Shown: positions 24,101-34,256 of the stretch, one piece after another
Layout: every line of letters starts with the position of its first letter
How positions within the stretch are numbered: the stretch's first letter is position 1
Assembly: GCA_003117195.1 (NCBI GenBank)
Contig: BDSI01000055.1
Coordinates: 62,001-126,000, forward strand
Direction of reading: 5' to 3'
From: Eudorina sp. 2006-703-Eu-15
Taxonomy: Eukaryota > Chlorophyta > Chlorophyceae > Chlamydomonadales > Volvocaceae
DNA length: 64,000 bases
Translations under genes and position numbers: made by a program
Notes under the pieces: model-generated
Databases searched by the model: none
What the model saw: the letters and a program-made list of their open reading frames with translations, nothing else
Told to the model about the DNA's origin: nothing

Positions 24101-24387
24101 TGGTCGCAAAGGGTGCGATTCCCTCGAGCTCGTCTCGCCAGCTGGCGTTGCAGGGTGGCGCTCAAGCAAGCGCGGGGGGCAACGATTTGAAGGGAAGCGG
24201 CGTGTCTCGTGGATGTGCCGCGACTGCAGCCGGTCGGGCGACAAAGCGTCTCACATCGGGGCGCGCGCGGGAGGCTGCAGCTAAGCGGAAATGTATGCAG
24301 CAGAACACAGGCGCAACTCCCGAGGCGGGAGTTGACAACGGCGATTTCGGGGACGATTTTGCTGATGATATGGACGATTTTAAGTAG
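12192..24387 (+). CDS. FANCJ: FANCJ/BRIP1-type Fe-S DEAH helicase with giant Gln-rich C-terminal exon, 16 exons
   Basis: Superfamily 2 5'-3' DNA helicase, in other eukaryotes acting in crosslink repair and G-quadruplex unwinding in the nucleus. Exons: 12192-12863, 13099-13248, 13628-13762, 13985-14064, 14435-14651, 15358-15466, 15623-16223, 16759-16905, 17407-17503, 17729-17848, 18294-18365, 18681-18833, 19370-19456, 19797-19919, 20398-20517, 21253-24387; all phases agree, giving 2,005 residues. Motifs: Q-motif Gln20, Walker A EAPTGCGKT (Lys47), RTHSQI (motif Ia), four Fe-S cysteines at 231, 246, 257 and 293 with spacing close to human FANCJ, DEAH 336-339, LTSGTLAPLDSFASELG, ASEGIDF, and motif VI QAVGRCIRH (921-929). 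The signatures RALNQAVGRCIRH and KLKKEYND favour FANCJ over RTEL1 or XPD. Residues 962-2005 are one exon, Gln/Pro-rich, ending in an acidic GDFGDDFADDMDDFK tail. The helicase core is highly secure; the role of the tail is unknown. Confidence 0.95.
13813..13840 (-). repeat. Intronic repeat family A, reverse copy in FANCJ intron 3
   Basis: Contains TATAGGAAAATGGTAGACAT, the reverse complement of the family core, about 50 bases after the exon 3 donor. Confidence 0.6.
14821..14850 (-). repeat. Intronic repeat family C, reverse copy in FANCJ intron 5
   Basis: Contains AAACCCGCCCGACCCAAATC, matching the reverse complement of the 9307-9344 copy with a few changes. Confidence 0.6.
15264..15313 (+). 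repeat. Intronic repeat family A, copy in FANCJ intron 5
   Basis: Carries TGCTCTGGCAGCAGCGCAGT followed by the core ATGTCTACCAATTTCCTATA. Together with the 9471, 16563 and 19222 copies it defines the family consensus. Confidence 0.7.
16563..16594 (+). repeat. Intronic repeat family A, copy in FANCJ intron 7
   Basis: Contains AGTTTGAATATGTCTACCAA followed by TTTCCTATACC. A family B copy follows about 100 bases later in the same intron. Confidence 0.7.
16697..16732 (+). repeat. Intronic repeat family B, copy in FANCJ intron 7
   Basis: Carries TGTCAATCAAGACAGCGAAA and CCGCGGAAAG, nearly identical to the 10178 copy in the neighbouring gene, and lies about 25 bases upstream of the exon 8 acceptor. 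Confidence 0.7.
17191..17228 (+). repeat. Intronic repeat family C, copy identical to 9307-9344
   Basis: Thirty-eight bases identical to a stretch in an intron of the upstream gene, about 7.9 kb away. It lies in FANCJ intron 8. Confidence 0.85.
17663..17683 (+). repeat. Short telomere-like CCCTAA tract in FANCJ intron 9
   Basis: Three perfect CCCTAA units plus a partial fourth, followed by degenerate CCCTAACCC-like text. It is too short and too internal to be a chromosome end. See findings. Confidence 0.8.
17849..17911 (+). repeat. GGGA/GGGT microsatellite beginning at the FANCJ exon 10 donor
   Basis: The intron starts GTGGGTGGGAGGGAGGG and continues as about thirteen GGGA units. The G-rich tract therefore starts exactly at the splice donor, as also happens after exon 3 of the FIST-LON gene. 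Confidence 0.85.
19222..19270 (+). repeat. Intronic repeat family A, copy in FANCJ intron 12
   Basis: Carries TTGCTCCGGCAGTCAACGCA followed by diverged TATGTGTCTTACCAATGTCC. It supports a family consensus of at least 48 bases. Confidence 0.65.
20601..20632 (-). repeat. Intronic repeat family C, reverse copy in FANCJ intron 15
   Basis: Contains GTTTAGAGAAGAGACCCGCC followed by CGGCCCGAACCA, which is the family C sequence on the opposite strand with several substitutions. Confidence 0.6.
20981..21199 (+). repeat. 24-bp tandem repeat in FANCJ intron 15
   Basis: About nine units of 24 bases with core GGCGTTTGCGCTTGTAA flanked by CCCCA. Every unit contains CCCCAGGCG, so the intron presents a ladder of possible 3' splice sites before the acceptor used at 21253. 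The two main unit types differ by AACTCC versus AAACCC. Confidence 0.9.
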
Positions 24388-25096
24388 GGGCGTGGATATC
24401 GGGGATGGCAGGAATTCTGGCGACAGGTGCAGGATGAAGTGTTTGAGGTAGGACTCGTGGCCGCCTACATCGCTGGCTACCGTGCGTGCGTGTGTACTCC
24501 TTGCAACATATGGAGTGATTTAAATGGTAAACAGGCAGCAGGAGGAAACGGCTTGTGGATGGCATGCGCTGCTGATTGCTGACAGACGTCAACCCTCAAC
24601 TGAACCACGATCGCATATACAATTTGCACATTCCAATGTAACTCAACGCATACATTAAGTCTTAGAGGGTTTGAATGGTAGCAGAAGCGACAGCATTTCA
24701 GATCTCATTTTGTACGATCCGAGCAGACGTACAAGTTTTGTCCTCCCCAAGTATTTCCGCTTTCCAGCTTCAGGTACACTTTCCGGTACTGGTCGCAATA
24801 CAGGACCGCAAGGGTCTCACGTTGGCTGATTTTCTGTCTTAGTGACGCTCCCTCCCACCCATAAGTCGCATCAACCTGCGTTAACAGGTTGCGCTCCATC
24901 GCTCTTCGCACAATATACGATCACTGGTTTACACCTTATTACCACGTCCGCTGCCTAACAGCGTAAGGGAACGCTTTCCTAATCGGCTTGGACGTGTCGC
25001 TTTCCACGTGTACACCTTACAAGCGAGTGGCCAATAGTTACTCGTGTTATTCCGCTTCAAGTGGAGGTCGCAGCAACGTCACAGACAGCAATTAAC
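24388..25096. other. Intergenic: FANCJ 3' UTR and desaturase promoter region
   Basis: No coding exon is seen. The first 250 bases are the probable FANCJ 3' UTR, ending near a TGTAA signal. The remainder probably holds the desaturase promoter and 5' UTR. Confidence 0.45.
24637..24641 (+). promoter_or_regulatory. TGTAA polyadenylation element of the FANCJ gene
   Basis: A TGTAA pentamer 250 bases after the FANCJ stop. This is the usual poly(A) signal in Chlamydomonas-type algae and sits at a plausible distance. Confidence 0.6.
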
Positions 25097-28000
25097 ATGG
25101 CGCCACTGCAGCAGCCTGTCGGCTTGCGGCTGGGGCGGTGCCAGGGCCCCACGGTGCGCCCCCTGGCGCGTGGAGTTGCGTCCAGGAGCCAACGCCTTGC
25201 GGTCATTGCGTCAGCGAACCAGGGCCGTGATGTTTCTGCACGGTAAGCGTTATGAAAGCGTTATTAAGTAGTCATGGTCGCTGGGCGAGCTACGTGGCGG
25301 CACTAGGTTCTCTAACCTAATTCATGACATCTCGTGTACCCACTAGTACATGAATCATGCTTCGGCTGTTATTATTTCGCTGCCGTTTGGATTCAACGGT
25401 CGCATACGCGCAAGTAGTCATGTCGTTGAGGCCTGCAGGCGGCTAGACGCGCATCGTGGCTTTGACGGGGATGCACCAGCAACATTTCTGATTTGCGCGA
25501 CGGGAGATTCAAATGTTGTTCACAGGCCCTGGGTAGGCTCGCTAAAGCGTAATGGACGCGCGTTCGACTGAGAGCTGGTACCGGGTTTTGTAAATGGTTT
25601 TCAGCGCGTAACGTATATCTCATGCAGCACCGGTTTGAATTGAAGGCAGGACTATGGCAGCCGCCGGCGCTGTTGGTCGGGAGCTGTCGAGTGCGTTCAT
25701 GTGGCGCAGGCGCAACGGTCGCCGTTGGAATGACATCTATTGACCGGATGCCGCAGTGTGCTTTTTATTTTATTTAGACTTGCTGGTTGCTGTTGTCTCA
25801 CGATGTGTGCGCACGCGGTCCTGTAGGGGTAGCACGTTTTGGGTTGTAAGGTTGGTGCCTGGTCTCGTAGAATTTTTGCCTGACGTTGCGTGGCAGAAGG
25901 TATGGGTTACCTCGACGTCTTGAGAGGGGGGATGTGCACATCAGCGCCTGCCAGGGAGGTTGCGTGCAAGCGATGGTCGCGGTCGACGTCTGAGGATCCT
26001 TGCGCACGACTTGCGCTTCCAGCATGTGCAGCGCAGTGCGGTGCAGCCGGGTGGTTAACGATTCCGCCGCCGAATCTCGCGATGGTGCACGATCAGGGCG
26101 TTTCGGGTCCTGTTGGCGACGTGGGCGTTGGCCTTGTGATTCTGCGCACGCCTTGTGTCCTTCGTATCCAATTTTTTCCTGACCTACCAACTTTCTCCTG
26201 ACGATCACGCCCCCTGCTTGGGTCACAGGGTGGCCGAGATGGCGGCGCCCCTCTCAACGTCCGACAGTTCCGCGGATGCGGCCGCAGAGGCCAAACGCTG
26301 GGCCCACTGGTCGTACAGCCACCAGTACGACGTGCTGTACAGCCACAAGCCCTTGAACCCGAAGAAGATCGTCCCTAAGCCTAGCAAGGAGGCCCAGGCC
26401 GAGGAGCCGGGTGCCGGCCACGTGCCGCTCTCTGACGTTTACACGGTGCCAAAGCGCCACCTGTTTGGACGACCCTGGAACGCCACGGACCTCTACTACA
26501 CGGCCTTCATTGGCGGCATGCACCTGTTGGCCCTGGCCGCGCCCTTCACCTTCTCCTGGGAAATGGTTGGGCTCTTCCTGGGGTCATACTTCGTGACCGG
26601 CTGCCTGGGTATCACCCTGTCGTACCACCGGCAGCTCAGCCACAAGTCGTTCACCACACCCAAGTGGCTGGAGTACGTGCTGGCCTACTGCGGCGTCCTG
26701 GCCGTGCAGGTTTGTTTGTTTGTGTGCGTTTCACGTGATCGGGTTCGGGCGCGTACCGCTGGGAGGTTGCAGCAGCATCTGCTGCGGCTGCTGCAGCTGT
26801 TGCGTGTGTCGCTTTCTTGTCTCTGTGTGACGCTCTCACCGTGCCGCGCTGTTCTGTGGGTGACTGCGTCTTGGGGAATGTGTGCCCGGGGGGGGGAGGG
26901 GCTGCATACCATGAGAGCAGATTGGGATGCGGACCTGCCGAGGTGGTTGGCTCCGCGGCATTGTCACGGACGTGTCCGCTGCGCTGCCCACCGATCCCTA
27001 CCGCCCTGCCGGCCTTGGGATGACGACGGCCTGTGCTCTGGCTGCCCGCCCGTCTGCCGCCGTGCTTTCATCCCGTCTGTGTGACTGTCTGTCTGGCAGG
27101 GTGATCCCCTGGAGTGGGCCAGCAGCCACCGCTACCACCACCTGCACACGGACACGCCGCTGGACCCGCATTCGCCGTATGAGGGCTTTTTCTGGAGCCA
27201 CATGGGCTGGCTTCTCGACAACTCGGTCAGTGGGAGGGGAGGAGTGGGGAGGACGCGACGGGCCCAGTTAGGATCCGTGACGGCCAGTAACCACCGATAG
27301 GCGGTAGCCCGCCGCCTTTTTTACGAGGAGACGCGGCTGTGTTTCTCCCGGGATTCACCATTTTTGGTGGGTTCGGGATCGGCATCAGGCCACTTTCTGG
27401 ATGTGTAGTGGGCGGGTGGGTGGGCGCTGCGGACGCGCGCAGCAGGCGGACGAGGAGCAGGCTGTCCGGGAGCATGTTGGTGGATGCCTTCGATGTGATT
27501 TCGGCGCGCCTGTCTGTTTCGATGGGCTTGTGAGTGCATTCGTTGCTCACACGGTCGTTTTTATAATTTATACCAGGTACTTGACACCCACGGGCCGGGC
27601 CTTCTCCTCCGATGTGTCGTGCCGTGCCGTGCCGTACAATCAACCCGCAGGCCACCATGGAGCGAGTCTCCAACCGCTCCAACGCCGACGACCTGGAGTC
27701 GCAGTGGTACTACAGGTTCCTGCGCGACACGTACGGCTGGCACGTGGCCCTGCAGCTGGGCATCCTGTTCCTGGTACGTGTACGCGTGTGCGGTTGGGGA
27801 CGCGTGGCCCCGAGCGTCCCTAATGCTCGGTCTTGCGCTCGGTGTTGAGGGGCGCATTTCCGGGCGCTGTCTGTGAACCGATGTGGCCCCTCTTGACCAT
27901 CTACGCTCTAGCGACTGACTCCGTGCCTCTAGTATGGCGCGGCCTGCGCGCGCTCTGGGTCCGACATGCCAGGTGAAAGGGCGAACTGGCGGGGTTGTGG

Positions 28001-28921
28001 TGTTCATCGGGCTGGCTGGTTGGCTGGCTGGCTGGCTGACACTTGACTTGACACGACTGGAATGTCGCTCTGCTGACGTCTGGCACTGATGGGTGGCGGT
28101 GTGCGCCTCTGCAGGCGGGCGGCCTCCCCGCCGTGGTCTGGGGCGGTGCGCTGCGGATGGTCTGGGTCTGGCACATCACGTGGTTTGTCAACTCTGCGTC
28201 CCACTGCTGGGGCTACCAGGTACGTGAAGTCGGTGAAACGCCCTCCCTGCGGGAAACGTTCGGGGTGTTGACGTGGGACGTTGCTGACGCCTGGCTTAGC
28301 GTGTGGTGCGGGTATCTGAAGCCAGCGACAAGTACTACAGATGCTGGGCGAAAGTTGACGAAAGGGACGGTGGATCGCGGAATTCAATGGACGCGCGCGG
28401 TTGCGGTCCTGGTGCGCCTTGGGCAGGTGTTGAAAGTAAGTTTTTCCCGCCACGATAGCAAAAGCGGGAGCGGGATCTTTGTCCAATGTAGCGTCGTATC
28501 GGACAATCCTTGATGCCAAGGAAAGCTGGCGTGCGTGTGGGGCCGCTGGTCGTGGGCTCAATTCGACGTGTCGTGTTTAAGACGCCACCACTGTAGGAAG
28601 TGCCCTAACCTTCCTGACGTTGAACTGCACCCATCGGGCGCCCTGGCCCTGTGGTGACGCGCACAGGACTACAACACGGGCGACCTGTCTAAGAACAACT
28701 GGTGGGTGGGCATCCTAGCCTTCGGTGAGGGCTGGCACAACAACCACCACGCCTTCGAGTTCTCTGCCCGCCACGGCTTCGAGTGGTGGCAGGTGGACAT
28801 GACCTGGGGCATGATCTGCCTGCTGGAGAAGCTGGGGCTCGCCAGCAACATCAAGCTGCCCACCGAGCGCCAAAAGGCCCGCCTCGCCATCAACAAGGCA
28901 GCCGCCACTCCGTCGGCCTAA
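25097..28921 (+). CDS. FAD5: Plastid FAD5-like fatty acid desaturase (acyl-lipid delta-7/delta-9 type), 6 exons
   Basis: Membrane di-iron desaturase that introduces a cis double bond into saturated acyl chains; the closest plant-type role is palmitate desaturation on plastid MGDG. Exons 25097-25242, 26229-26709, 27100-27225, 27651-27773, 28115-28219 and 28667-28921 join in phase to 411 residues. The three His boxes are HRQLSH (182-187), HRYHH (219-223) and HNNHH (351-355), with the family signatures GDPLEWASSHRYHH, YEGFFWSHMGWL and NSASHCWGYQ. Hydrophobic segments precede box 1 and lie between boxes 2 and 3. The first 48 residues are Arg/Ala/Ser-rich and look like a chloroplast transit peptide. 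That exon is separated by a 986-base intron, and an ATG at 26238 inside exon 2 is an alternative start lacking the peptide. Family assignment is very secure; regiospecificity cannot be read from sequence. Confidence 0.92.
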
Positions 28922-29353
28922 ACAGCAAGAACAGCAACATCAACCGCAGCAGCAAGCGCGGCAGCAGCAGCAGCATCCCACAGAGTAGGCAGCCCGGGCG
29001 ACGCCAGGTTCCGCACCCTAGAAGGAAAGCGCTCGTTTCGTCCGTGAACCCGCTGGGTAATGGAGCTGCGTCGTCTTATGGTTATCTTGCGCACGATACA
29101 ATCATTCTTTGAAGACACAGCGATCCGCGATGCCGGTCGCAGGTGCGCGACCCGTGCCCGTCGGGGAGATAGGGCACGGGTCTCGGATCCGGCCTTATAC
29201 TGGCACAGGGGGATGTGCTGGAGCAGCGGCGGGCGCAGGATTGGAGCGAGGAGGCTGAGCGGAGAGGATTTCCCTCATGGTGATGTGTTGGCTGCTGCTG
29301 CTGTTCTGTTCTGTTCCGGCCGGTTGTATCGGTTTGTGGTGGCCCAATGTATC

Positions 29354-29358
29354 TGTAA
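29354..29358 (+). promoter_or_regulatory. TGTAA polyadenylation element of the desaturase gene
   Basis: The TGTAA pentamer lies about 430 bases after the desaturase stop. Long 3' UTRs of this size are common in volvocine genes. Confidence 0.5.
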
Positions 29359-30510
29359 CCCCAAGTGTAGTTGACGGTGGCCGTACCACCCAAGGGCCGG
29401 GCCGGCCGGCCAATCGGCCGCGTGGGCGGTCGGGCTGACTGCACGCTAGGAGGAGGAGTGCCGTCCTCGCGACGTTACCGCCGGCAGGTGTGTTGCGAGA
29501 GCGCGCTCCGTATGCTCTGCAGCACGTCTTGACGGCTAACCGGCCGGCAATCGCGCCGCCGGTCAAGATCAGAGAGCCCGGGGGCGTTGTGCGGGTCTGG
29601 GCTGGGGTTTCGGGGCGGAAGGCTTCGTCTGTTGCGCGATGGTCCTTGTCCGTTGCTCTCGTTGGTCGTTGGGATGTTGGTCGTTGTCGTATGGTGAAGG
29701 GTTGTTTGTCAGCGTGTCGGTTGTCCTCCGGGGAGAGGAGACATCCCAGCGCGGTGATCATGTGTTTCGGTCCCGGAGCATGTACTCGTCATCTCTCCCA
29801 ACCACCGTCGGCTGACTGTCCACCGCTTTGGTGGCAGGCAGTGGCCAGCAGTGGGCCCGGGATCCTGTCCCCCTAACTGTGGGGCAGGACTGAGGTCGGC
29901 CGGTCCCTGGATGCGTCGGTGGTAACGAAGAAAAATCAGCATATGAACGGTAGGTGCTGTTTGCTGCGGTGAGGATCCCGAGTGGTTGGTGTGTTTGGTG
30001 AGATGTGGGACGACGCGCCCCGAGGGAGTGGTCGCGGACGCTGCGCCCGGCGGTGTCCTCCGGGCGGCGGCGGAAGGCGTGGCGGCGGCTGCGCGAGCAC
30101 GGAGTCGAGGAGCGGCCGAGATGCATCAGGTCGTGCAGGTTATCTGGGGGCGTGAAGGACGTCACGAAGAAGAATGCCATTGCCGGTGGTCGTTGTCTCG
30201 AGGAATTTTGAGTGAATTAAAAAAGAGAGAGAGAGGGGGACGTCCTTAATATACAGTTCACATCGCATCTCATATATTTTCTGCGCCGATGAAAAGGGTG
30301 CGGCACCGCCGTCGCTGCGGCCCCCACCTCGGTACGGCACGGTACGATATGTGCGGTGTTTCGGAGGAGTATGATTTTAATATTGTTGCCTGGCGCAGAT
30401 GGTCGGCAGACAGTCGGTGTCCAGGACCCTACAGCAGGTGATTGCTGCCGAATGCTATGTGAGCTGTGTGCCTTTCCGGAGTCCCCCCCCCGGGGTGGTC
30501 CGGGGGTCCT

Positions 30511-30536
30511 GTGTGCGTGTGTGTGTGTATGTGTGT

Positions 30537-30599
<63 letters not shown>
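30511..30599. repeat. (GT)n microsatellite
   Basis: About 44 GT units with a few CG and TA interruptions in the first half, in the intergenic region downstream of the desaturase. Confidence 0.95.
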
Positions 30600-30600
<1 letters not shown>

Positions 30601-30785
30601 CGGCGGGAACCGCTGCCGCTGGCCCGCTGCAGGCATGCGGGTGCCCGGGCTTCCCCGTGTTCCGAGTGCTGAGGCCCGGCCAGTTCGGCCGCATCCACGA
30701 TGCATGCCGCCTCGCCTCGCGGCTCGGGGTTCGCTCGTATCCGCTCGACCTGCAACCTCTTCGCGCTGCAGCGCTGAGGAGCGTC

Positions 30786-30815
30786 GGGTCGGGTCGGGTC
30801 GGGTCGGGTCGGGTC
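30786..30815. repeat. GGGTC pentanucleotide array
   Basis: Six perfect GGGTC units in a row, intergenic. Confidence 0.9.
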
Positions 30816-32631
30816 CAGGTGTGGCCGGGCGCGTCCCTTGGCCGCGTTTCTCGCTGCCGCCTGTGCGCTGCGCTTCCCCCTCACGGTGGTCGTAATACTA
30901 TTCCAGCCTCTCGTGTTTCCCTGAACTTCATGTATTGGTTTGCAAGGGAGCTTCGTCGTTTCTTTTGCTGCGCCGCTCGCGAGCTCTCTGGTTGTGGGCT
31001 GCTGCTGCTGCTGCCGCTGCCGCCGCTGTTGCGACATTCGTGTGTCGGTCTGGTGCGGGCGATGCAGGACGCCCTCACAGGTATGCTGTATGTGCGCCGC
31101 TGTTTTGCGGTGGCCGTGGGCTCGCGAATGAGATGCGCAACCTGGCATGGGTGTGCGTCGCGTTCGAGTCCCCCACACGTCCCAGGGCAGCAGCGCGGCA
31201 TCGCGGGGGCGGGCATCCAGGGGGCCGTATTGGGTTCTTCTTCACACCCCGGTGTCCTGTGCACCTTGTTGTGTGTCGGCGCTGCCACGAATGCCGATTT
31301 GTCGTCCGTCCGTCCATCCGTCCGTCGCCATGTAGCCCATGCGGCGGTGCCTCCTGTCGTGCATGGGGAGGAGGGAGCTAGTCGCGGCGGAGTGGGTCCC
31401 TGCGGTGGGGCTCGCTGGCACGCGCGATGGTGGGGCGTTGGGCGGATGGTGGACGGGGAGACGGATGTCGCGTTTTGGCTGCTGCGGATTGGAGCAGAGC
31501 ACCTGCGGGGCGGAGGTAACAAATGGCAGATGTGTGTGTTACTGGCATGTGTGTCTGTTGCCTCTTTGTGTAGCTAAAAATGGAGCGGAATACTTGATCC
31601 ACTGAGCGGAAGCGGAGGCACCTTGCGGTGTTGCCTCGTGACGCGACCGCGACCGCGACCTGCAACGGGGTGCGACGTGGTTTCCACACGGATTGTTTCC
31701 CCACGCCTTAAAACGAGACGCCCGGGAAATAGCGGCATGCAGCAATCCAGCAAAACTGTCGACATCGCCACACCAAAAAATAATGAATTTTTGCGATCCC
31801 AGAGTGACCAGAGATCTCTATATCTGTGAGTTCGACAGAGGAGCCAAACACTCATCCACAAGGGTGCATGAGAACCCTAGAGAACCGCAGGTCAGCCAAA
31901 GTCGTCCGCAAGGAGACTTCTGCTCCGAACCAGCCACAACCAGCCTGCCCAACACACTGACAAGGAAAACGTTGGACGGTTCCTATTAGCAACGGCCGAG
32001 CACGACACCGCCGCAACGCGTAACCACCGTCACGCGATGCTACCAGGTACCAGCCCACACGAACTACGGTACGGTGCATGCGTTATTGACTTGTTGCGAA
32101 GCACGGAATCATCAACCCCCGCATTCCTTTCTCGGAGTTAGCACCTGGGGCGCCAAGATGGGTGCAGTTCAGCGGCAGGTGCACAACGGGGTGGCCCCCT
32201 TGCGAACCCCCTTTCCGCCGCACTGCAGCAGAACACCCCTGCGCTGCCTCGCGACCAAGGATACGTCCAACGGTGGGCCGGTGGCACCAGGCCAGCTCAC
32301 GGGTACCGAAACACAACCGAATTGCAACCGAATTGCAACCGAAACGCGGTACCTCATCACGGCTGTCGATAGACCTCGACGGTTCGCACCACCCTGAGCG
32401 TTACAGCCCGATATGACCCATGGGTCCGCCGTATGCAGAGCCTGGTCAGGAGCCGGACCAACCACAGCGCACTTCGCCGCCTTTGCCAGCCCAGCAACTG
32501 CAGGGCTGAAACGTGACGAGTACGCCGTCGTCGTGGCATCGTCAGCCATCCTCACAGTCACCGAGCCCTACCTAGCCGTGCGCCCGGTGGTGCAAGAGCT
32601 TCAAGAGCTCATCACACCAGCCCCAACAAGG

Positions 32632-34098
32632 ATGTCGCCGAGCGGCGATTGCCCAGTCTGTCTGAACCCCTGGGACGCCCGCGCGCGGCCGCCGCTGGTG
32701 GCGCCCTGCGGCCACTCGCTCTGCGCCCACTGCCTGCACCACCCCCGCCTTCGCGAGTGCCCCATCTGCCGCGCGGCGCTGCCCGCCGCCGGCCGCGCGG
32801 CCCTGCCGCGCAACCACGCCCTGCTGGAGGAGCAGCTCCGGCAGCCTCCGGGCATGGTCCTGAGGATCATCGCCGCCGCGCACGGCGGTGCCGGCGGCGG
32901 TAGAGGCTACGCGGCGGCGGGCGGTTTGCCGAGCTTGCTGATGCCTGGCTCGGGTGGCGACGGCGGCAAAGCCGAGGTGCGCGCCCCCGCCGGCCGGTGA
33001 CCTCGTGCGTGTGTGTGCCTTACTTGGGGATCGGAGCGAGGGCGAGAGCCGCCTTAACACAGACTTCAGGTCAGGCCAGGTCAAGGGCAGGTGCCCGCCG
33101 GTTCCGTACGGCTTCTTCCTTGCCGCGCCCCCCAGGTTTCCGTGCAGACGCTGACCGGCGCCCGGATCCCCCTCGAGGTGGACCTGGCGTCCATGTCGGT
33201 CGGGGCGTTCAAGAACGAGATTGAGCACGTGACAGGTGAGGGCGCAAGCAGCGCGAAATAACTCCTTCAAGGAGCAGCAGCCGGGATGGGCCCCGGGCGC
33301 TGTGTGCTGTGGCAAACTCCCGTCCCCCGGCGGTGGGGAGAACAGCGGAACACCGCCCTGCCATCCCTCCGCGCGTTTGCCAGGGAGCTGATCTTCAGTC
33401 CCGCGCACCTCAGCAGCACCTCAGCAGCACCTCAGCAGCACCTCAGCAGCACCTCAGCAGCACCTCAGCAGCACCTCAGCAGCACCTCAGCAGCACCTCA
33501 GCAGGGGTGTTGTTGGCGTGCTGCCACAGCGGCAGTGGCTGTTGCACACCGGGGTGCTCAACATTATTGAAAATGGAGGCGAGACAGTGCACCCAGGAAA
33601 AGGGCCTGGCCTAGAAAGGGGACCCTCGGGATCCTCGGCGCGATTCTCGGCGCGAGGCGAGGCGGTACGAGAGGCAGGGCCTGAGACCAGCGTATCGTCA
33701 TCGGCGGGTGGGAGGGAGGTGGGGGATGAGCGGAGGGCTGCAGAGGGCTGCTGCTCGATCGCCGTCCGCGCCACCGCACACCTCAACAGCGCGGGCATCG
33801 CCACGTGTGTCGTACGACATCCGTGCGCGCCATGTACGACATGTCACGAGCAACCGCGCGATGTGTTTCGATGGCGTTGCTGTTACATTAAACGCCCTGT
33901 CATTGTGTCCTGTATTGTACGGCACTGCAGGTGGCGTCCGACACGCAGCGGCTCATCTTCGCCGGCAAGCCGCTGGCGGATGACGACCGCGCACTGTGCT
34001 CGTACGGCATCCAGAAGGAGTCGGTCGTACACTTGGTGATCCGCATGCGCGGTGGCGGCGGCGGAGGCCCCGGCGAGCCGGGGCGCGCGCCCCGCTAA
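32632..34098 (+). CDS. RING-finger protein with a C-terminal ubiquitin-like domain, 3 exons
   Basis: Predicted E3 ligase-type RING joined to a ubiquitin-like (UBL) domain. Exons 32632-32976, 33136-33235 and 33931-34098; about 200 residues. The C3HC4 RING uses Cys7, Cys10, Cys26, His28, Cys31, Cys34, Cys43 and Cys46 ([17 protein letters not shown]). The UBL starts [15 protein letters not shown] and shares [17 protein letters not shown] and HLVIRMRGG with ubiquitin, ending in a Gly-rich tail [13 protein letters not shown] after the di-Gly. The strong donor at 33236 leaves phase 1, but the only usable acceptor (33930) needs phase 0. The weaker GT at 33229 restores the frame by dropping Val-Thr-Gly. 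So this intron is unresolved, or there is a micro-exon or sequence error. An in-frame ATG at 32413 would add 73 residues of unremarkable sequence; I prefer 32632 because the RING begins right after it. Confidence 0.75.
33409..33504 (+). repeat. 11-bp tandem repeat in intron 2 of the RING-UBL gene
   Basis: Nearly nine units of CTCAGCAGCAC. Each unit carries two CAG trinucleotides that could serve as cryptic 3' splice sites. It lies in the intron whose phase is unresolved. Confidence 0.9.
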
Positions 34099-34216
34099 GG
34101 ATTTTGGGATTTGGGGATTTTGGGGGACGCCACCACCGACCCGGAGCAGTGGACGGCCTCGCTGAGGACAGCTGCAGGCCCCCGTTGCTTGCGAGCTGTG
34201 TATGCAAGATTGCAAG

Positions 34217-34221
34217 TGTAA
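34217..34221 (+). promoter_or_regulatory. TGTAA polyadenylation element of the RING-UBL gene
   Basis: The TGTAA pentamer lies about 120 bases after the stop and overlaps the start of a dispersed repeat (34217-34256). Confidence 0.6.
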
Positions 34222-34256
34222 TGCAACCGTTGCAAGGTGGACCCGTAGTCCCGACC
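34217..34256 (+). repeat. Dispersed GTGGACCC repeat, copy 1
   Basis: Reads AATGCAACCGTTGCAAGGTG then GACCCGTAGTCCCGACC. Direct copy at 35353-35391 and inverted copy at 58114-58151; shorter relatives of the core GTTACAxTGGACCC are at 42551, 46974 and 47285. The left half is a palindrome. Confidence 0.75.

Larger units (their letters stand above)
28922..32631. other. Long intergenic region (3.7 kb) without a supported gene
   Basis: Holds the desaturase 3' UTR, a (GT)n tract and a GGGTC pentamer array, but no exon with recognisable domain content. Several long open stretches around 30.4-31.6 kb run through the GT repeat and have no protein-like character. The last 220 bases before 32632 are open in the frame of the next gene and may be its 5' UTR or an N-terminal extension. 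Confidence 0.4.

Noticed and set aside
12192..24387. RTEL1 or XPD helicase
   Set aside because: Fe-S cysteine spacing, the ALLEAPTGCGKTLSLLCAALAW start and the KEYND...RALNQAVGRCIRH block fit FANCJ better.
30399..31577. 392-codon plus-strand frame downstream of the desaturase
   Set aside because: Runs through the GT microsatellite and GGGTC array; no domain, odd composition, competing frames on both strands.
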